A DNA stretch of 64,000 nt from NCBI RefSeq assembly GCF_028023675.1, contig NZ_JAQIOZ010000021.1:1-64000 (forward strand). Reading direction: 5' to 3'. Of this stretch, positions 56,302-64,000 are shown one piece after another. A program made the position numbers and the translations under genes. Positions within the stretch are counted from its first letter, which is position 1, and each line of letters opens with the position of its first letter. The notes under the pieces were generated by a model, which was not told where the DNA came from, did not search any database, and was given only the letters and a program-made list of their open reading frames with translations. The DNA is from Primorskyibacter aestuariivivens. GTDB lineage: Bacteria; Pseudomonadota; Alphaproteobacteria; Rhodobacterales; Rhodobacteraceae.

Positions 56302-57366
56302 TCAGCCCTGCGGATGCACTCCCTGCAACGAGCCACGCAGGATCACTTCGGGTTTGAAGCGTTGCGTCCGGGCGGGCAGCTCCGGGTTTGCCAGGTATTC
56401 CAGCATCATCTCTCCCGCGGCCTTGCCGATCTTGTCCAAATGCATATGCACCGTGGATAGCGGCGGATTGATCATGTCCATCAGCGGGATGTCGTTATAG
56501 CCCGATATCGAAATATCCCACGGTACATCCAGCCCGGATAGCCGACAGGCGCGGATCGCACCGATCGCGACAAGGTCGTTCACACAGATGATCACCCCGG
56601 GCGGCTCTGTGGCAGCATCGAGGAGGGATTTGGTGGCCCGTTCCCCTTCTTCAGTGGACATGCGGCTGACCCGGGCGATCCGGTGTTCGGGCAAATCCAG
56701 CCCATGTTTGCGCATGGCGGATTGCACCCCCTGCCAGCGTTCCTGTGCCGTAGAAAGATCCTGCGGTGCGATGATGGCTGCAATGTCGCGATGGCCCGCG
56801 TCGATGATGTGGGATGTCAGGGCTTCCATGCCCCGGAAGCAATCGTTCATCACGGCGGGCGTCGTCCCGCTTTCTGTCTGGCGAAGCACAGAAACAAGCG
56901 GAATGCCGAGCTGTACGCACCGTTCCACGGCAGGGTCTTTCAACCGCGTGGTAGCAAGGAAAATGCCATCGACAAGCCGCGCCGCCATTCGGTTAACAAG
57001 GTCGAGCTCCGCATCCGCGCCGTAGCCCGTATTCCCGACCAGAACCGCATAGCCGTCCGGCGACAGGACGGATTCGATGCCGCTCAGGATCGGCGGGTAG
57101 ATCGGGTCATTCATGTCATGCACGATCAGCCCGATGGAGCGGGTGGACTGGGTGCGGAGGCTGGAGGCCACGGCATTGGGTTGGTAGCCCAGTTCGCGCG
57201 CAACGGCCCGGACCCGTTCGGCCACATCATCCGAGATGCGGCCCTTGAAACCCGGTCGCAACACGCGCGACACGGTGGAATAGTGCACCCCCGCCGCCGT
57301 GGCGACATCCGCAAGCTTGACCCGCCGCGCCCGTTTGTGAGTTGCGGATTTGGGTGGATTGGACAT
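56302..57366 (-). CDS. LacI-family transcriptional regulator
   Basis: 354 aa. HTH VKLADVATAAGVHYSTVSRVL, hinge RELGYQPNAVASSLRTQSTR, then a type I periplasmic-binding-like effector domain (IGLIVHDMNDPIYPPILSGI, VVICVNDLVAIGAIRACR). Last gene of the minus-strand osmC-TRAP group. A LacI-type palindrome directly upstream of osmC is its likely target. Effector unknown. Confidence 0.93.
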   Translation of the reverse strand: MSNPPKSATHKRARRVKLADVATAAGVHYSTVSRVLRPGFKGRISDDVAERVRAVARELGYQPNAVASSLRTQSTRSIGLIVHDMNDPIYPPILSGIESVLSPDGYAVLVGNTGYGADAELDLVNRMAARLVDGIFLATTRLKDPAVERCVQLGIPLVSVLRQTESGTTPAVMNDCFRGMEALTSHIIDAGHRDIAAIIAPQDLSTAQERWQGVQSAMRKHGLDLPEHRIARVSRMSTEEGERATKSLLDAATEPPGVIICVNDLVAIGAIRACRLSGLDVPWDISISGYNDIPLMDMINPPLSTVHMHLDKIGKAAGEMMLEYLANPELPARTQRFKPEVILRGSLQGVHPQG

Positions 57367-57405
57367 GCGGCGGTCTCACGGGTGTCTGATAGGTCTGTTT
57401 GTGTG

Positions 57406-58749
57406 TTACAGCCATTGATTGATGTAGACCAGATGCGGCCATGCCGTGATCAGGGCCAACACAAAGATCATCATGAGCGCAAAGGGAATGGCCCCCATGA
57501 ACACGTCGCCCAGCGTGATGCGGGGATCGTCGATGCATCCCTTGATCACGAAACAGGCAATGCCCAGCGGTGGCGTCAGCAAGCCCACCTCGACGGCGAT
57601 CACGGTCAGGATACCGAACCAGATAGGATCGGCCTGAAAGCCCTGCATCACCGGCAGGAAGAGCGGCACCATGATCAGGATGATCGACACGGAGTCGATG
57701 ATCGTACCCAGCAGCAGGACCACCAGCACATAGATCAGCACCACCAGCAGGAATTGATCCGTCGCGGTGCGCACCAGTCCGCCGATCTCCATCGGCACAC
57801 CGGCCAATGCCAGCGAGCGCGAATACATTGTGGCCGCGATGATCAGGAAACAGATCGAGGCGGTGATATGGCCGGTTTCCAAGAGCACTTTCCAGAACTC
57901 TTTCAGGTTCAGCTTGCGGCGCACCACCGCCAGCACCAGCGCGCAGATCGCGCCCACGGCACCCGCCTCGGTGGGCGTGAAGATGCCGCCATAGATGCCG
58001 CCCAGCACGATCAGGACGAGGCCCAGGAGCGGCAGGAACTTGATCAGGATCTGCGACAGGCTGTGAGTGTCGCGCGGGTCGCTGTTGGCGATCGTCTCGG
58101 GGTCGGAGAACCGGCCCGTGGTGTCATAGACAAATCCCGGCATGAAATAAGCCATGCCGATGATGCCGATGCAGTAGACGCTGGACAGGATAATGCCCGG
58201 GCCGATCCCGGCAAAGAACATCATGCCGATGGATTGCTCGGTCAGGATGGCATAGACGATCAGCAGGATGCTGGGCGGGATCAGCATGCCCAGCACCGAA
58301 GAGCCCGCCACCGTACCCACGGCAAAGCGCGGGGAGTAGCCCAGCCGCAGCATTTCCGGCACCGCCACCCGTGTGAACACCGCCGCCGAGGCGATGGAGA
58401 CCCCAGTGACCGCGGCGAACACGGCGTTCGATCCGACCGTGGCCAGCCCAAGACCGCCCCGGATGCGGCGCAGGAAATAATCGCCCACATCATAGGCATC
58501 GCGCCCCACATCGGAGGCGCTCATGATCAACCCCATCAGCACGAAAAGCGGGATCACGGCAAAGGTCTGATCCGCGATGCCATCTGCGGCAGCAAGCGTT
58601 AGCAGCTTCATCGCCAGCGTCAGACTGTCTTTCTGCAAGGCCACGGAAAGAAAGGACACGACGCTGAGCGCGATGCCCACATGCATCCCGGAATAGATCA
58701 GCAGGACAATGATCCCGACGGACAGAAGGCCGATTTCGAGCCCGGTCAT
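57406..58749 (-). CDS. dctM: TRAP transporter large permease (DctM)
   Basis: 447 aa, about 12 helices. Family features GMHVGIALSVVSFLSVAL, VIPLFVLMGLIMS, AAVTGVSIASAAVFTRVAVPEML and IIDSVSIILIMVPLFLPV. Works with DctQ and the DctP-type protein for sodium-driven uptake. Separated from dctQ by 35 bases. Confidence 0.94.
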   Translation of the reverse strand: MTGLEIGLLSVGIIVLLIYSGMHVGIALSVVSFLSVALQKDSLTLAMKLLTLAAADGIADQTFAVIPLFVLMGLIMSASDVGRDAYDVGDYFLRRIRGGLGLATVGSNAVFAAVTGVSIASAAVFTRVAVPEMLRLGYSPRFAVGTVAGSSVLGMLIPPSILLIVYAILTEQSIGMMFFAGIGPGIILSSVYCIGIIGMAYFMPGFVYDTTGRFSDPETIANSDPRDTHSLSQILIKFLPLLGLVLIVLGGIYGGIFTPTEAGAVGAICALVLAVVRRKLNLKEFWKVLLETGHITASICFLIIAATMYSRSLALAGVPMEIGGLVRTATDQFLLVVLIYVLVVLLLGTIIDSVSIILIMVPLFLPVMQGFQADPIWFGILTVIAVEVGLLTPPLGIACFVIKGCIDDPRITLGDVFMGAIPFALMMIFVLALITAWPHLVYINQWL

Positions 58750-58784
58750 TTCATTTCTCCAATGGCGTTCAGAGGGTCAGGCGA

Positions 58785-59342
58785 TCAAGCCGCGCGCAAG
58801 GCGCGTGCGTTGCGAAAGGCGAGGACGAGAAACTGCAAAGAAGCGGCAGTGGCCCCGAGGAGCATGATGCCCTCAAGCGGCCAGGTCGGTGCGGTGAAGA
58901 TGCCGACATTGCCCTTGTAGTAACCGCGGCTCCAGGCGTCGATCAGCCTTGGAAGCTGACCATAGGCGATGATCGCCAGAATGACGGAACCGGCCAGGTT
59001 GAAGAGCATGCGAAGCATCTGGTTCACCCGTTCGCCATGGCGGCGCACAAGGAAATTCAGGAAGGTGTCCGACCGGGTCAGCCGTTTGACGCGGATCGTA
59101 TGGGCCAGTTGCAGATAGACCACCGCCACGATGCCCATCTCGGTCAGTTCCAGCGTCCCGGCAAGCGGGGAATCGGCCAGCCAGCGGCCGAAGACGTCGA
59201 TATTCACGATGATCATCATGCCCAGCACGATCAGCGCGCCGACCGCATCCATCCCCACCACCAGAGGCGTCAGCCCCGGCGTCGAGGGGCCGTGCGAAGG
59301 GGCTGGCGCCCCTCCGCTGTTCATGTCGTCCAACTCGCTCAC
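58785..59342 (-). CDS. dctQ: TRAP transporter small permease (DctQ)
   Basis: 185 aa, four helices: GALIVLGMMIIVNIDVFGRW, LELTEMGIVAVVYLQLAHTI, and two further helices. The GTG at 59342 overlaps the dctP stop (GTGA) with GGGA upstream and is preferred; ATG 59324 or GTG 59354 are alternatives. N-terminal part is Gly/Pro-rich. Confidence 0.9.
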   Translation of the reverse strand: MSELDDMNSGGAPAPSHGPSTPGLTPLVVGMDAVGALIVLGMMIIVNIDVFGRWLADSPLAGTLELTEMGIVAVVYLQLAHTIRVKRLTRSDTFLNFLVRRHGERVNQMLRMLFNLAGSVILAIIAYGQLPRLIDAWSRGYYKGNVGIFTAPTWPLEGIMLLGATAASLQFLVLAFRNARALRAA

Positions 59343-60439
59343 TGTTCGTCCCACTGACGTGCGACCGGCTGGTTCGCGTCGCGCATGGCCTGCATGTATT
59401 CGCTCAGGATCTCCTGTGCGGGCACACCATTGGCCTCAAGGCTGGCGACCCATTCCTGTGCAAGGTTGGGCAGGGTCGCGGCCCATTCGGAGCGTTCCTG
59501 CGGGTCGATCTCGACTACGCTGCCGCCATTGGCGACAAAGGTGTCACGTGCCTGGCTGCCCAGTTCGGCGGCGAAGTTGCCGATATCCACGCCGTATTGC
59601 TTGGCGGCGGCGATCATCGCCTCCTGCACTTCTTCGGGGAAGCTGTCCCAGGCCTGTTGGTTGGCGTTGATCACATAGGAGTTCACGCCGCCCAAGTTGG
59701 CGTTGAAGTAGTTGCCGCAGACCTCATAGAACTTGAGCGACACGACGGCCTCACCCCAGACCAGCATCGCATCAACCACACCGGTTTCGACCAGCTGGTA
59801 GAAATTGCCGAGGCTGCCGGTGACGCCGGTGGCGCCGGCCGGTTCGATCCAGCGCAGGTTCGGCCCCGCGCCCGCGACCTTGAGCCCGTCAATATCGCTG
59901 AGCGAATTGATCGGCTCGGCGGAGCACAGAATGTAGTTGTCGGGAATACCGCTGGCCGAGAGCGTGACCTGGTTCAGGTTGGTCCAGGTGTCGCGGAACG
60001 CGGGGTATTTATCGACAAGCCCGTCCACGACTTCGTGGATCAGCACCAGGTCGGTGGTGGTGAAGGGTGTAACATAGCCGATCTGATAGACCGGCAGCTT
60101 GTCAGCGTGGAACGCGGTGGGGATCACACCCATATCCGCAAGGCCGGTCTCGATCGCCTCAAGCTCGCCCGCGGGTTTGGCCAGCGTGCCGGAAAAGGCC
60201 TCTTGCCAGTTGATCTTGTAATTGCCGGTCTCTGCCAGGCGGGCATCGACATTGGGCATGAAGCTTTCCTTGAGCATCTTCACGGCGGCCACGGCGGGCG
60301 AGAAACCGGAGACGATGCTCACATCGATTTCCTCTTGCGCCATGGCGGGCGATGCAAGGCTCAGTCCCGCCGCAACGAGTGTTGCAGCCAGACCTTTGAA
60401 AGCCCTTGATGATTTTCCGTGTTGAATAGTTTGCGTCAT
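59339..60439 (-). CDS. dctP: TRAP transporter periplasmic binding protein (DctP family)
   Basis: 366 aa. Signal peptide about 1-34 (ASPAMAQ). DctP-like SGFSPAVAAVKMLKESF, NWQEAFSGTLAKPAGELEAI, LADMGVIPTAFHADKLP and VDAMLVWGEAVVSLKFYEVC. GGGAGG precedes the start. Ligand unknown; DctP proteins bind carboxylates, uronates, sugar acids and others. Context with polyol and sugar dehydrogenases makes a sugar acid possible. Confidence 0.92.
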   Translation of the reverse strand: MTQTIQHGKSSRAFKGLAATLVAAGLSLASPAMAQEEIDVSIVSGFSPAVAAVKMLKESFMPNVDARLAETGNYKINWQEAFSGTLAKPAGELEAIETGLADMGVIPTAFHADKLPVYQIGYVTPFTTTDLVLIHEVVDGLVDKYPAFRDTWTNLNQVTLSASGIPDNYILCSAEPINSLSDIDGLKVAGAGPNLRWIEPAGATGVTGSLGNFYQLVETGVVDAMLVWGEAVVSLKFYEVCGNYFNANLGGVNSYVINANQQAWDSFPEEVQEAMIAAAKQYGVDIGNFAAELGSQARDTFVANGGSVVEIDPQERSEWAATLPNLAQEWVASLEANGVPAQEILSEYMQAMRDANQPVARQWDEQ

Positions 60440-60484
60440 ACTTTCCTCCCTAGGTGAAAACGCGATGTTCCGGTGACTGCCCTG

Positions 60485-60973
60485 TCAGGGCCTTGGCGCC
60501 TCGGCGCCGTTCACCGTCAGATGGTGGGTAATCTCGTTGGCCTGGCTCAGCGTTTGCTCGACGAAACAGCCCCGTCGTGCTGCGCCAACCAGTTCGCTGA
60601 CCCGCGCCGGGTCCGCGCCGGACGTCACATCGACGTCGATCTCAAATCCCACCGGCTTGCCCTGATAGGGGCCAACGGGGTCTGGGTGCGCCTCCCAACG
60701 CGCGCGGCAGGTGACCTTGACGTCCTCGACATCGACCTTCAGCCGTTTGGCAAAGACCCGGATTTGCGTCATCAGGCAGCCGACCAATCCGGTCAGGAAG
60801 AACTCCAGCGGAGTGGGTGCTGTATCCTCGCCGCCTTGGAACTTGCCCTCATCCGTAGCCAACATGCGCTGGACCTGAAAAGGTTCGTGTGCAGTCAGGC
60901 TCACCTCGTTCCGCAGCTTGCCGACGCAAACGCCTTCGGCCGAAAAATGAACATTGAAAAGGGCGTCAGTCAC
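60485..60973 (-). CDS. OsmC-family peroxiredoxin-like protein
   Basis: 162 aa. The two active cysteines are in LTGLVGCLMTQIRVFA and GAARRGCFVEQTLSQ. GTG start at 60973 with GGGGAG eight bases upstream. OsmC/Ohr proteins reduce organic hydroperoxides. It is first in the osmC-dctPQM-lacI run, 45 bases before dctP, an unusual partner for a TRAP transporter. Confidence 0.88.
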   Translation of the reverse strand: MTDALFNVHFSAEGVCVGKLRNEVSLTAHEPFQVQRMLATDEGKFQGGEDTAPTPLEFFLTGLVGCLMTQIRVFAKRLKVDVEDVKVTCRARWEAHPDPVGPYQGKPVGFEIDVDVTSGADPARVSELVGAARRGCFVEQTLSQANEITHHLTVNGAEAPRP

Positions 60974-60998
60974 AGGCGTCTCCCCGTCGCTTCATAAC

Positions 60999-61018
60999 TT
61001 GCACAAACGTTTGCGCAA
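60999..61018. promoter_or_regulatory. LacI-type operator upstream of osmC
   Basis: TTGCACAAACGTTTGCGCAA is a 20-bp palindrome with 9 of 10 pairs matched and the CAAACGTTTG core usual for LacI-family operators. It lies 26-45 bases before the osmC start, where RNA polymerase would bind (a TTATGA -10-like box is at 60990-60995), so repression is expected. Confidence 0.8.
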
Positions 61019-61469
61019 AGCTGCAAAGATTGAAAGAGCAAAGTTATCCAACTTGGACATCGGCCGCGCCGCCCGTGCGTCAAAGCGGCCACGCATCTAT
61101 CCAATCCGCTGATTTGGTTTGATTAAGTCCTTTGGACTCAATGCGCGGCCAACGCGCGGTCACTGTTCGGTCCGGATGCCTGATAAGCTTATGGTATTTC
61201 CTTTATTTGGCAGTTCTCCCATTGATTGAATTTGATGCCATTTCCCTCACAAATGTTCGACAATTCGGAAAACCCGGATATAGTGAGCTACGCGTGATCG
61301 ATCCGCATATTGCCTGATACAGCATTACTGTGAACAGGAACGACCAAGATAACTGGGAATGAATCGATCGTCGAAATGAGCAGCCGGCATAATCTCTGGC
61401 CGGTCAACACATCCCGGGTGGGTTTTCCGGGGAGACGGCTTTGCGCTATATAAGATGGGGGACATTGAA
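61019..61469. other. Non-coding gap between osmC operator and RTX gene
   Basis: No convincing gene. A 61-codon frame at 61132 has no family resemblance. ATGTCCAAGTTGGAT (complement of 61046-61060) matches the island's candidate operator word at 12 of 15 positions. A 10-bp palindrome ATAAGCTTAT lies near 61183. GGGGGA precedes the RTX start by 8 bases; no clear promoter boxes were found. Confidence 0.5.
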
Positions 61470-64000
61470 ATGGCTGTGATCAATCATAATATTCTTTTGG
61501 ACGGTGTGACCGACTTTACTGATCTGCACGGAAATATCGTTAGCTGGGGCGGGGGCAACTATCTCCTGGGCGGGAGCATAGATGAACCGAACCCGGGGGA
61601 CACCACTACAGTGAATGTCACGATGAGCGGTTCCAATTGGGGAATCGAGGTGATCCAGTTCGGATCGGATGTGGATTTCACAAATTTTGCAGATGCGAAC
61701 GGGGACCTCGGTCGAGAAATCACGTCCTTGGTGTTGGGTCAGAACTCTGATGTCGATCTAATTTCCACCCGGATCGCGCATATCTCGACGGCCTCGAACT
61801 CGGGGACGCATGATGTGTCCCTTGGCTCACAAGACACCAGAACCGTAGACCTTCGGGGCAGCACGAACATCCTGACGACCGATACGGGATGGGTCCGGGA
61901 TATTCGCACCCGCGGTGATGACACGGTCAATATCGGGTCCGGTGGTGCACGGTCTATCGATGTTGGCGACGGGAACAATGTCATCAATGTGGACGGCGGA
62001 TATGTCGATCTTTTGACGAGTAGGGGAACCGCCGGTCAAAATAACGTTACGCTGATGAACAGCGCGGGCATTCGTACCTTGTCGCTGCACCAATCGACCA
62101 ATACGATCACTCTCCACGACGACAGCCGGATCAATTATTTCCAGACGAGTGAAAGCACCAATACCGTGACCACGGATGCAAGGTGGTTCGGTTTCTATGA
62201 TTCATGGAACGCCGACAACACGGTCAATATCGGCAGCGGCGGTGCGGGCACGCTGCATTTCTTCTCCGATCAGGCGCAGACGCAAACCATCACTGCGTCC
62301 GGGCATATTGAGAACATTCAGGTTGGCAATCTGAACACGGTCAACCTGACGCTTGGTGCAAATGGTGCCGGTTCGGTGCGTTTGGGAAATGCTCATGACA
62401 CTGTGACCACGGGTGGCGGTGGGGTCGCCCTGATCGAAACGCGTGGCGGCAATGATACCGTGACCATCGGTTCGGGCGGTGCGGGTGCCGTATGGCTTGG
62501 GCATGGCAACGATGCGCTGACGGTCGCAGGCGGTTCGTATGTCAATTTTGTTCAGGGCTTCAGCGGCCAGAACAATGTCGATATTCTTGACACGTCCGAG
62601 ATCGGCGAACTGCGGGTGAATGATTCAGTCAATATCATCAACCTGTTTGCCGACAGCCGGTTGCAGTATTTCAAGACGAATGACAGCACCAATACGCTGA
62701 CCACGAATAACGGCTTTCTGGAATCGCTGCATTCCTGGAATTCCGACAATACGATCACCATCGGAGCAGGTGGTGCCGGCCAGATGAGCTTTGCTTCGGA
62801 CACCGCGCGGACCCAGACGATCAATGCTATCGGCCACATCAATTCGGTATTTGTGTTTGATAACCAGGCGACCAATCTGACCTATGGCGCAAATGGTGGC
62901 GGGGTCGCCCGGTTGGGTGAGCTTGCCGATACGGTGACCACCGGCGCGGGCTTTATCGACGCCATCATCACGCGCGGCGGCAATGATACCGTCACCATCG
63001 GCTCTGGCGGCGCGAATGCCCTTCTGACGGGTGATGGTGAGGACACCATCACCACCGGTTCAGGTTTCGTCGATCTGATCGCGGGCGGCAACGACAATGA
63101 CACCATCAACGTCGGAACCGGCGGGGCGATCAACGTGCGCGGCGGCAATGGCAATGACAATGTCAATGTGTCGGAGTTGAGCGGCGGCGGCATGACCATG
63201 TATGGCGGCTCTGGCATCGACAGCCTGGGTTTCGGCGCCTTCAATTCCGGGGTGACCTTTTCTCTGAACACATCCGACTGGCAGATGCCGATCGGGACGT
63301 TCGGCATGTTGCAGCACAGCTTCGAGAATCTCTCGGGCACGCGTTTCGCTGATGATCTGACCGGCAGCGATGAGGACAACGTGATCAACGGGCTGGGCGG
63401 TTTTGACACGATTGTCGGGCTTGATGGCGATGACGAGTTGAATGGTGGCAATGGCTGGGACCAAATCTTCGGCGGCAACGGTAATGACACGCTGAATGGC
63501 GACGCCGGTCTTGATACCCTGATTGGCGGTGCAGGTGAGGATCTCATCAACGGTGGCATCGGGGCAGACAGCCTTGTCGGCGGTGCCAATAACGACACTC
63601 TTAACGGCGAAAGTGGCTTTGACACTATTGTCGGCGGTGACGGGGCCGATGTGATGAACGGCGGCAATGGCTATGACCTTATGAATGGCGGCGGCGGGAA
63701 TGACACGATCATCGGCGGCGCTGGTCACGACACTTTGCTGGGCGCGGCGGGCGATGACCGGATCGAGGGTGGCTTTGGCGCTGAAATCATCAATGGCGGC
63801 ACTGGAAACGACACGCTGAATGGCGGCGTCGGGCCGGATACTTTTATCTTTGGCGCGAATTCCGGGACCGACAATATCGAGGATTTCCAGGATGGTATGG
63901 ATATCCTGCGGATTGCCGACCATAGCGGCGGTTTTGCGGGCCTGACCATCAATGATGTTGGTGGCGACCTGGAAATCGTACATGACGGCGGCACGATCAT
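61470..64000 (+). CDS. RTX calcium-binding protein, 5' part (open at window end)
   Basis: 843 codons from ATG 61470 (GGGGGA upstream), no stop before the edge. The start is MAVINHNILLDGVTDFTDLH, without a signal peptide, as in type I-secreted proteins. Residues 150-504 hold two tandem units of about 178 residues with repeated T-I-GSGGAG and DNTVNIGSGG-like strands, then a third partial unit. From about residue 640 classical RTX nonapeptides GGxGxDxLxGG follow, and DTFIFGANSGTDNIEDFQDG near the edge is usual toward the C-terminal end of RTX proteins. It is probably secreted by a T1SS not present here. Enzymatic domains are not visible in this part. Confidence 0.88.
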   Translation, partial: MAVINHNILLDGVTDFTDLHGNIVSWGGGNYLLGGSIDEPNPGDTTTVNVTMSGSNWGIEVIQFGSDVDFTNFADANGDLGREITSLVLGQNSDVDLISTRIAHISTASNSGTHDVSLGSQDTRTVDLRGSTNILTTDTGWVRDIRTRGDDTVNIGSGGARSIDVGDGNNVINVDGGYVDLLTSRGTAGQNNVTLMNSAGIRTLSLHQSTNTITLHDDSRINYFQTSESTNTVTTDARWFGFYDSWNADNTVNIGSGGAGTLHFFSDQAQTQTITASGHIENIQVGNLNTVNLTLGANGAGSVRLGNAHDTVTTGGGGVALIETRGGNDTVTIGSGGAGAVWLGHGNDALTVAGGSYVNFVQGFSGQNNVDILDTSEIGELRVNDSVNIINLFADSRLQYFKTNDSTNTLTTNNGFLESLHSWNSDNTITIGAGGAGQMSFASDTARTQTINAIGHINSVFVFDNQATNLTYGANGGGVARLGELADTVTTGAGFIDAIITRGGNDTVTIGSGGANALLTGDGEDTITTGSGFVDLIAGGNDNDTINVGTGGAINVRGGNGNDNVNVSELSGGGMTMYGGSGIDSLGFGAFNSGVTFSLNTSDWQMPIGTFGMLQHSFENLSGTRFADDLTGSDEDNVINGLGGFDTIVGLDGDDELNGGNGWDQIFGGNGNDTLNGDAGLDTLIGGAGEDLINGGIGADSLVGGANNDTLNGESGFDTIVGGDGADVMNGGNGYDLMNGGGGNDTIIGGAGHDTLLGAAGDDRIEGGFGAEIINGGTGNDTLNGGVGPDTFIFGANSGTDNIEDFQDGMDILRIADHSGGFAGLTINDVGGDLEIVHDGGTI
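61917..62981 (+). repeat. Two tandem ~178-codon repeats inside the RTX gene
   Basis: Unit 1 is 61917-62450 and unit 2 is 62451-62981; a shortened third starts at 62982. Each begins [DN]DTV.IGSGGA, passes through GQNNV, DSR..YF.T..STNT.TT and S.DNT..IG.GGAG, and ends IETRGG or IITRGG. DNA identity is moderate, so the duplication is not recent. Confidence 0.75.

Noticed and set aside
56683-58602. 639-codon plus-strand open frame opposite the LacI-type and dctM genes
   Set aside because: Extreme His/Asp/Arg content without any domain, antisense to clear genes.
61132-61317. 61-codon plus-strand frame before the RTX gene
   Set aside because: No ribosome-binding site of note, no family resemblance, AT-richer gap; not enough to call a gene.
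61917-62981. CRISPR-like array
   Set aside because: The periodicity is at protein level with units of about 178 codons and diverged DNA; no short direct repeats with unique spacers occur anywhere in the window.
62552-63983. Minus-strand frames of 107-307 codons at the window end
   Set aside because: They are antisense to the plus-strand RTX repeats; repetitive Gly/Asp codons read backwards give long open frames.

Overview
The window is about 64 kb of high-GC DNA from an alphaproteobacterium, most likely a Rhodobacterales (Roseobacter-group) marine heterotroph. The evidence is the translation-operon order with secY-adk-rpsM-rpsK-rpoA-rplQ, an ATP12-type F1 assembly chaperone, a bztABCD/aap-type amino-acid transporter, several solute-binding-protein-dependent transporters including TRAP, and RTX proteins. 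This placement is inferred from gene content and protein sequence; no search was run.

Layout. (1) 1-17.5 kb: an IS3-type element end and an unknown gene, then the S10/spc/alpha ribosomal protein operons from rplB to rplQ. The operon is interrupted several times: by a 2-oxoglutarate/Fe(II) oxygenase-like gene and an opposite-strand membrane-anchored RTX-like gene (after rplP), by a DUF1127 gene and a 35-codon ORF (after rpmD), and by an ABM-like gene broken by an in-frame TAG plus a secreted trypsin-like protease (after adk). (2) 17.5-29.3 kb: a DegP-like protease, rarA, a Tat-exported multicopper oxidase (minus strand), crcB, an RluC-family pseudouridine synthase, a HAD phosphatase, an ATP12 chaperone and the bztABCD polar amino-acid ABC transporter. 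(3) 29.3-40.4 kb, all minus strand: sixA-like phosphatase, an Fe-S protein, a sterol-desaturase-family protein, argB, engB, a MOSC protein, yidC, an EAL protein with a decayed GGDEF domain, ttcA, rpiB, a GNAT protein, yidD, rnpA and rpmH. (4) 40.7-44.5 kb: a TVP38 membrane protein and its paired disulfide flavoprotein, an orphan histidine kinase and tRNA-Arg(ACG). (5) 44.6-61 kb: an accessory carbohydrate island. (6) 61.5 kb to the end: a large RTX protein that is still open at the window edge.

The carbohydrate island is the most interesting part. It holds an IolG-like dehydrogenase and a GMC flavoprotein oxidoreductase divergent from an unusual regulator in which a winged-helix DNA-binding region is joined to a MalE-type solute-binding module without a signal peptide. 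Next come a methyltransferase, a complete sugar-type ABC importer with a second Gfo/Idh/MocA dehydrogenase, and a minus-strand osmC-dctP-dctQ-dctM-lacI transcription unit with a textbook LacI-type operator directly upstream of osmC. A 12-base word is shared between the regulator/GMC divergent promoter region and the ABC divergent promoter region, suggesting one regulon. A plausible reading is uptake and oxidation of cyclitols, anhydrosugars or related polyols, but the substrate is not shown by the sequence.

A short dispersed palindrome (GGTGGGCA...TGCCCACC followed by CTAC/CTAT) recurs in intergenic gaps, often just after a ribosomal gene and beside a terminator. No CRISPR array, rRNA, prophage or replication origin was seen.
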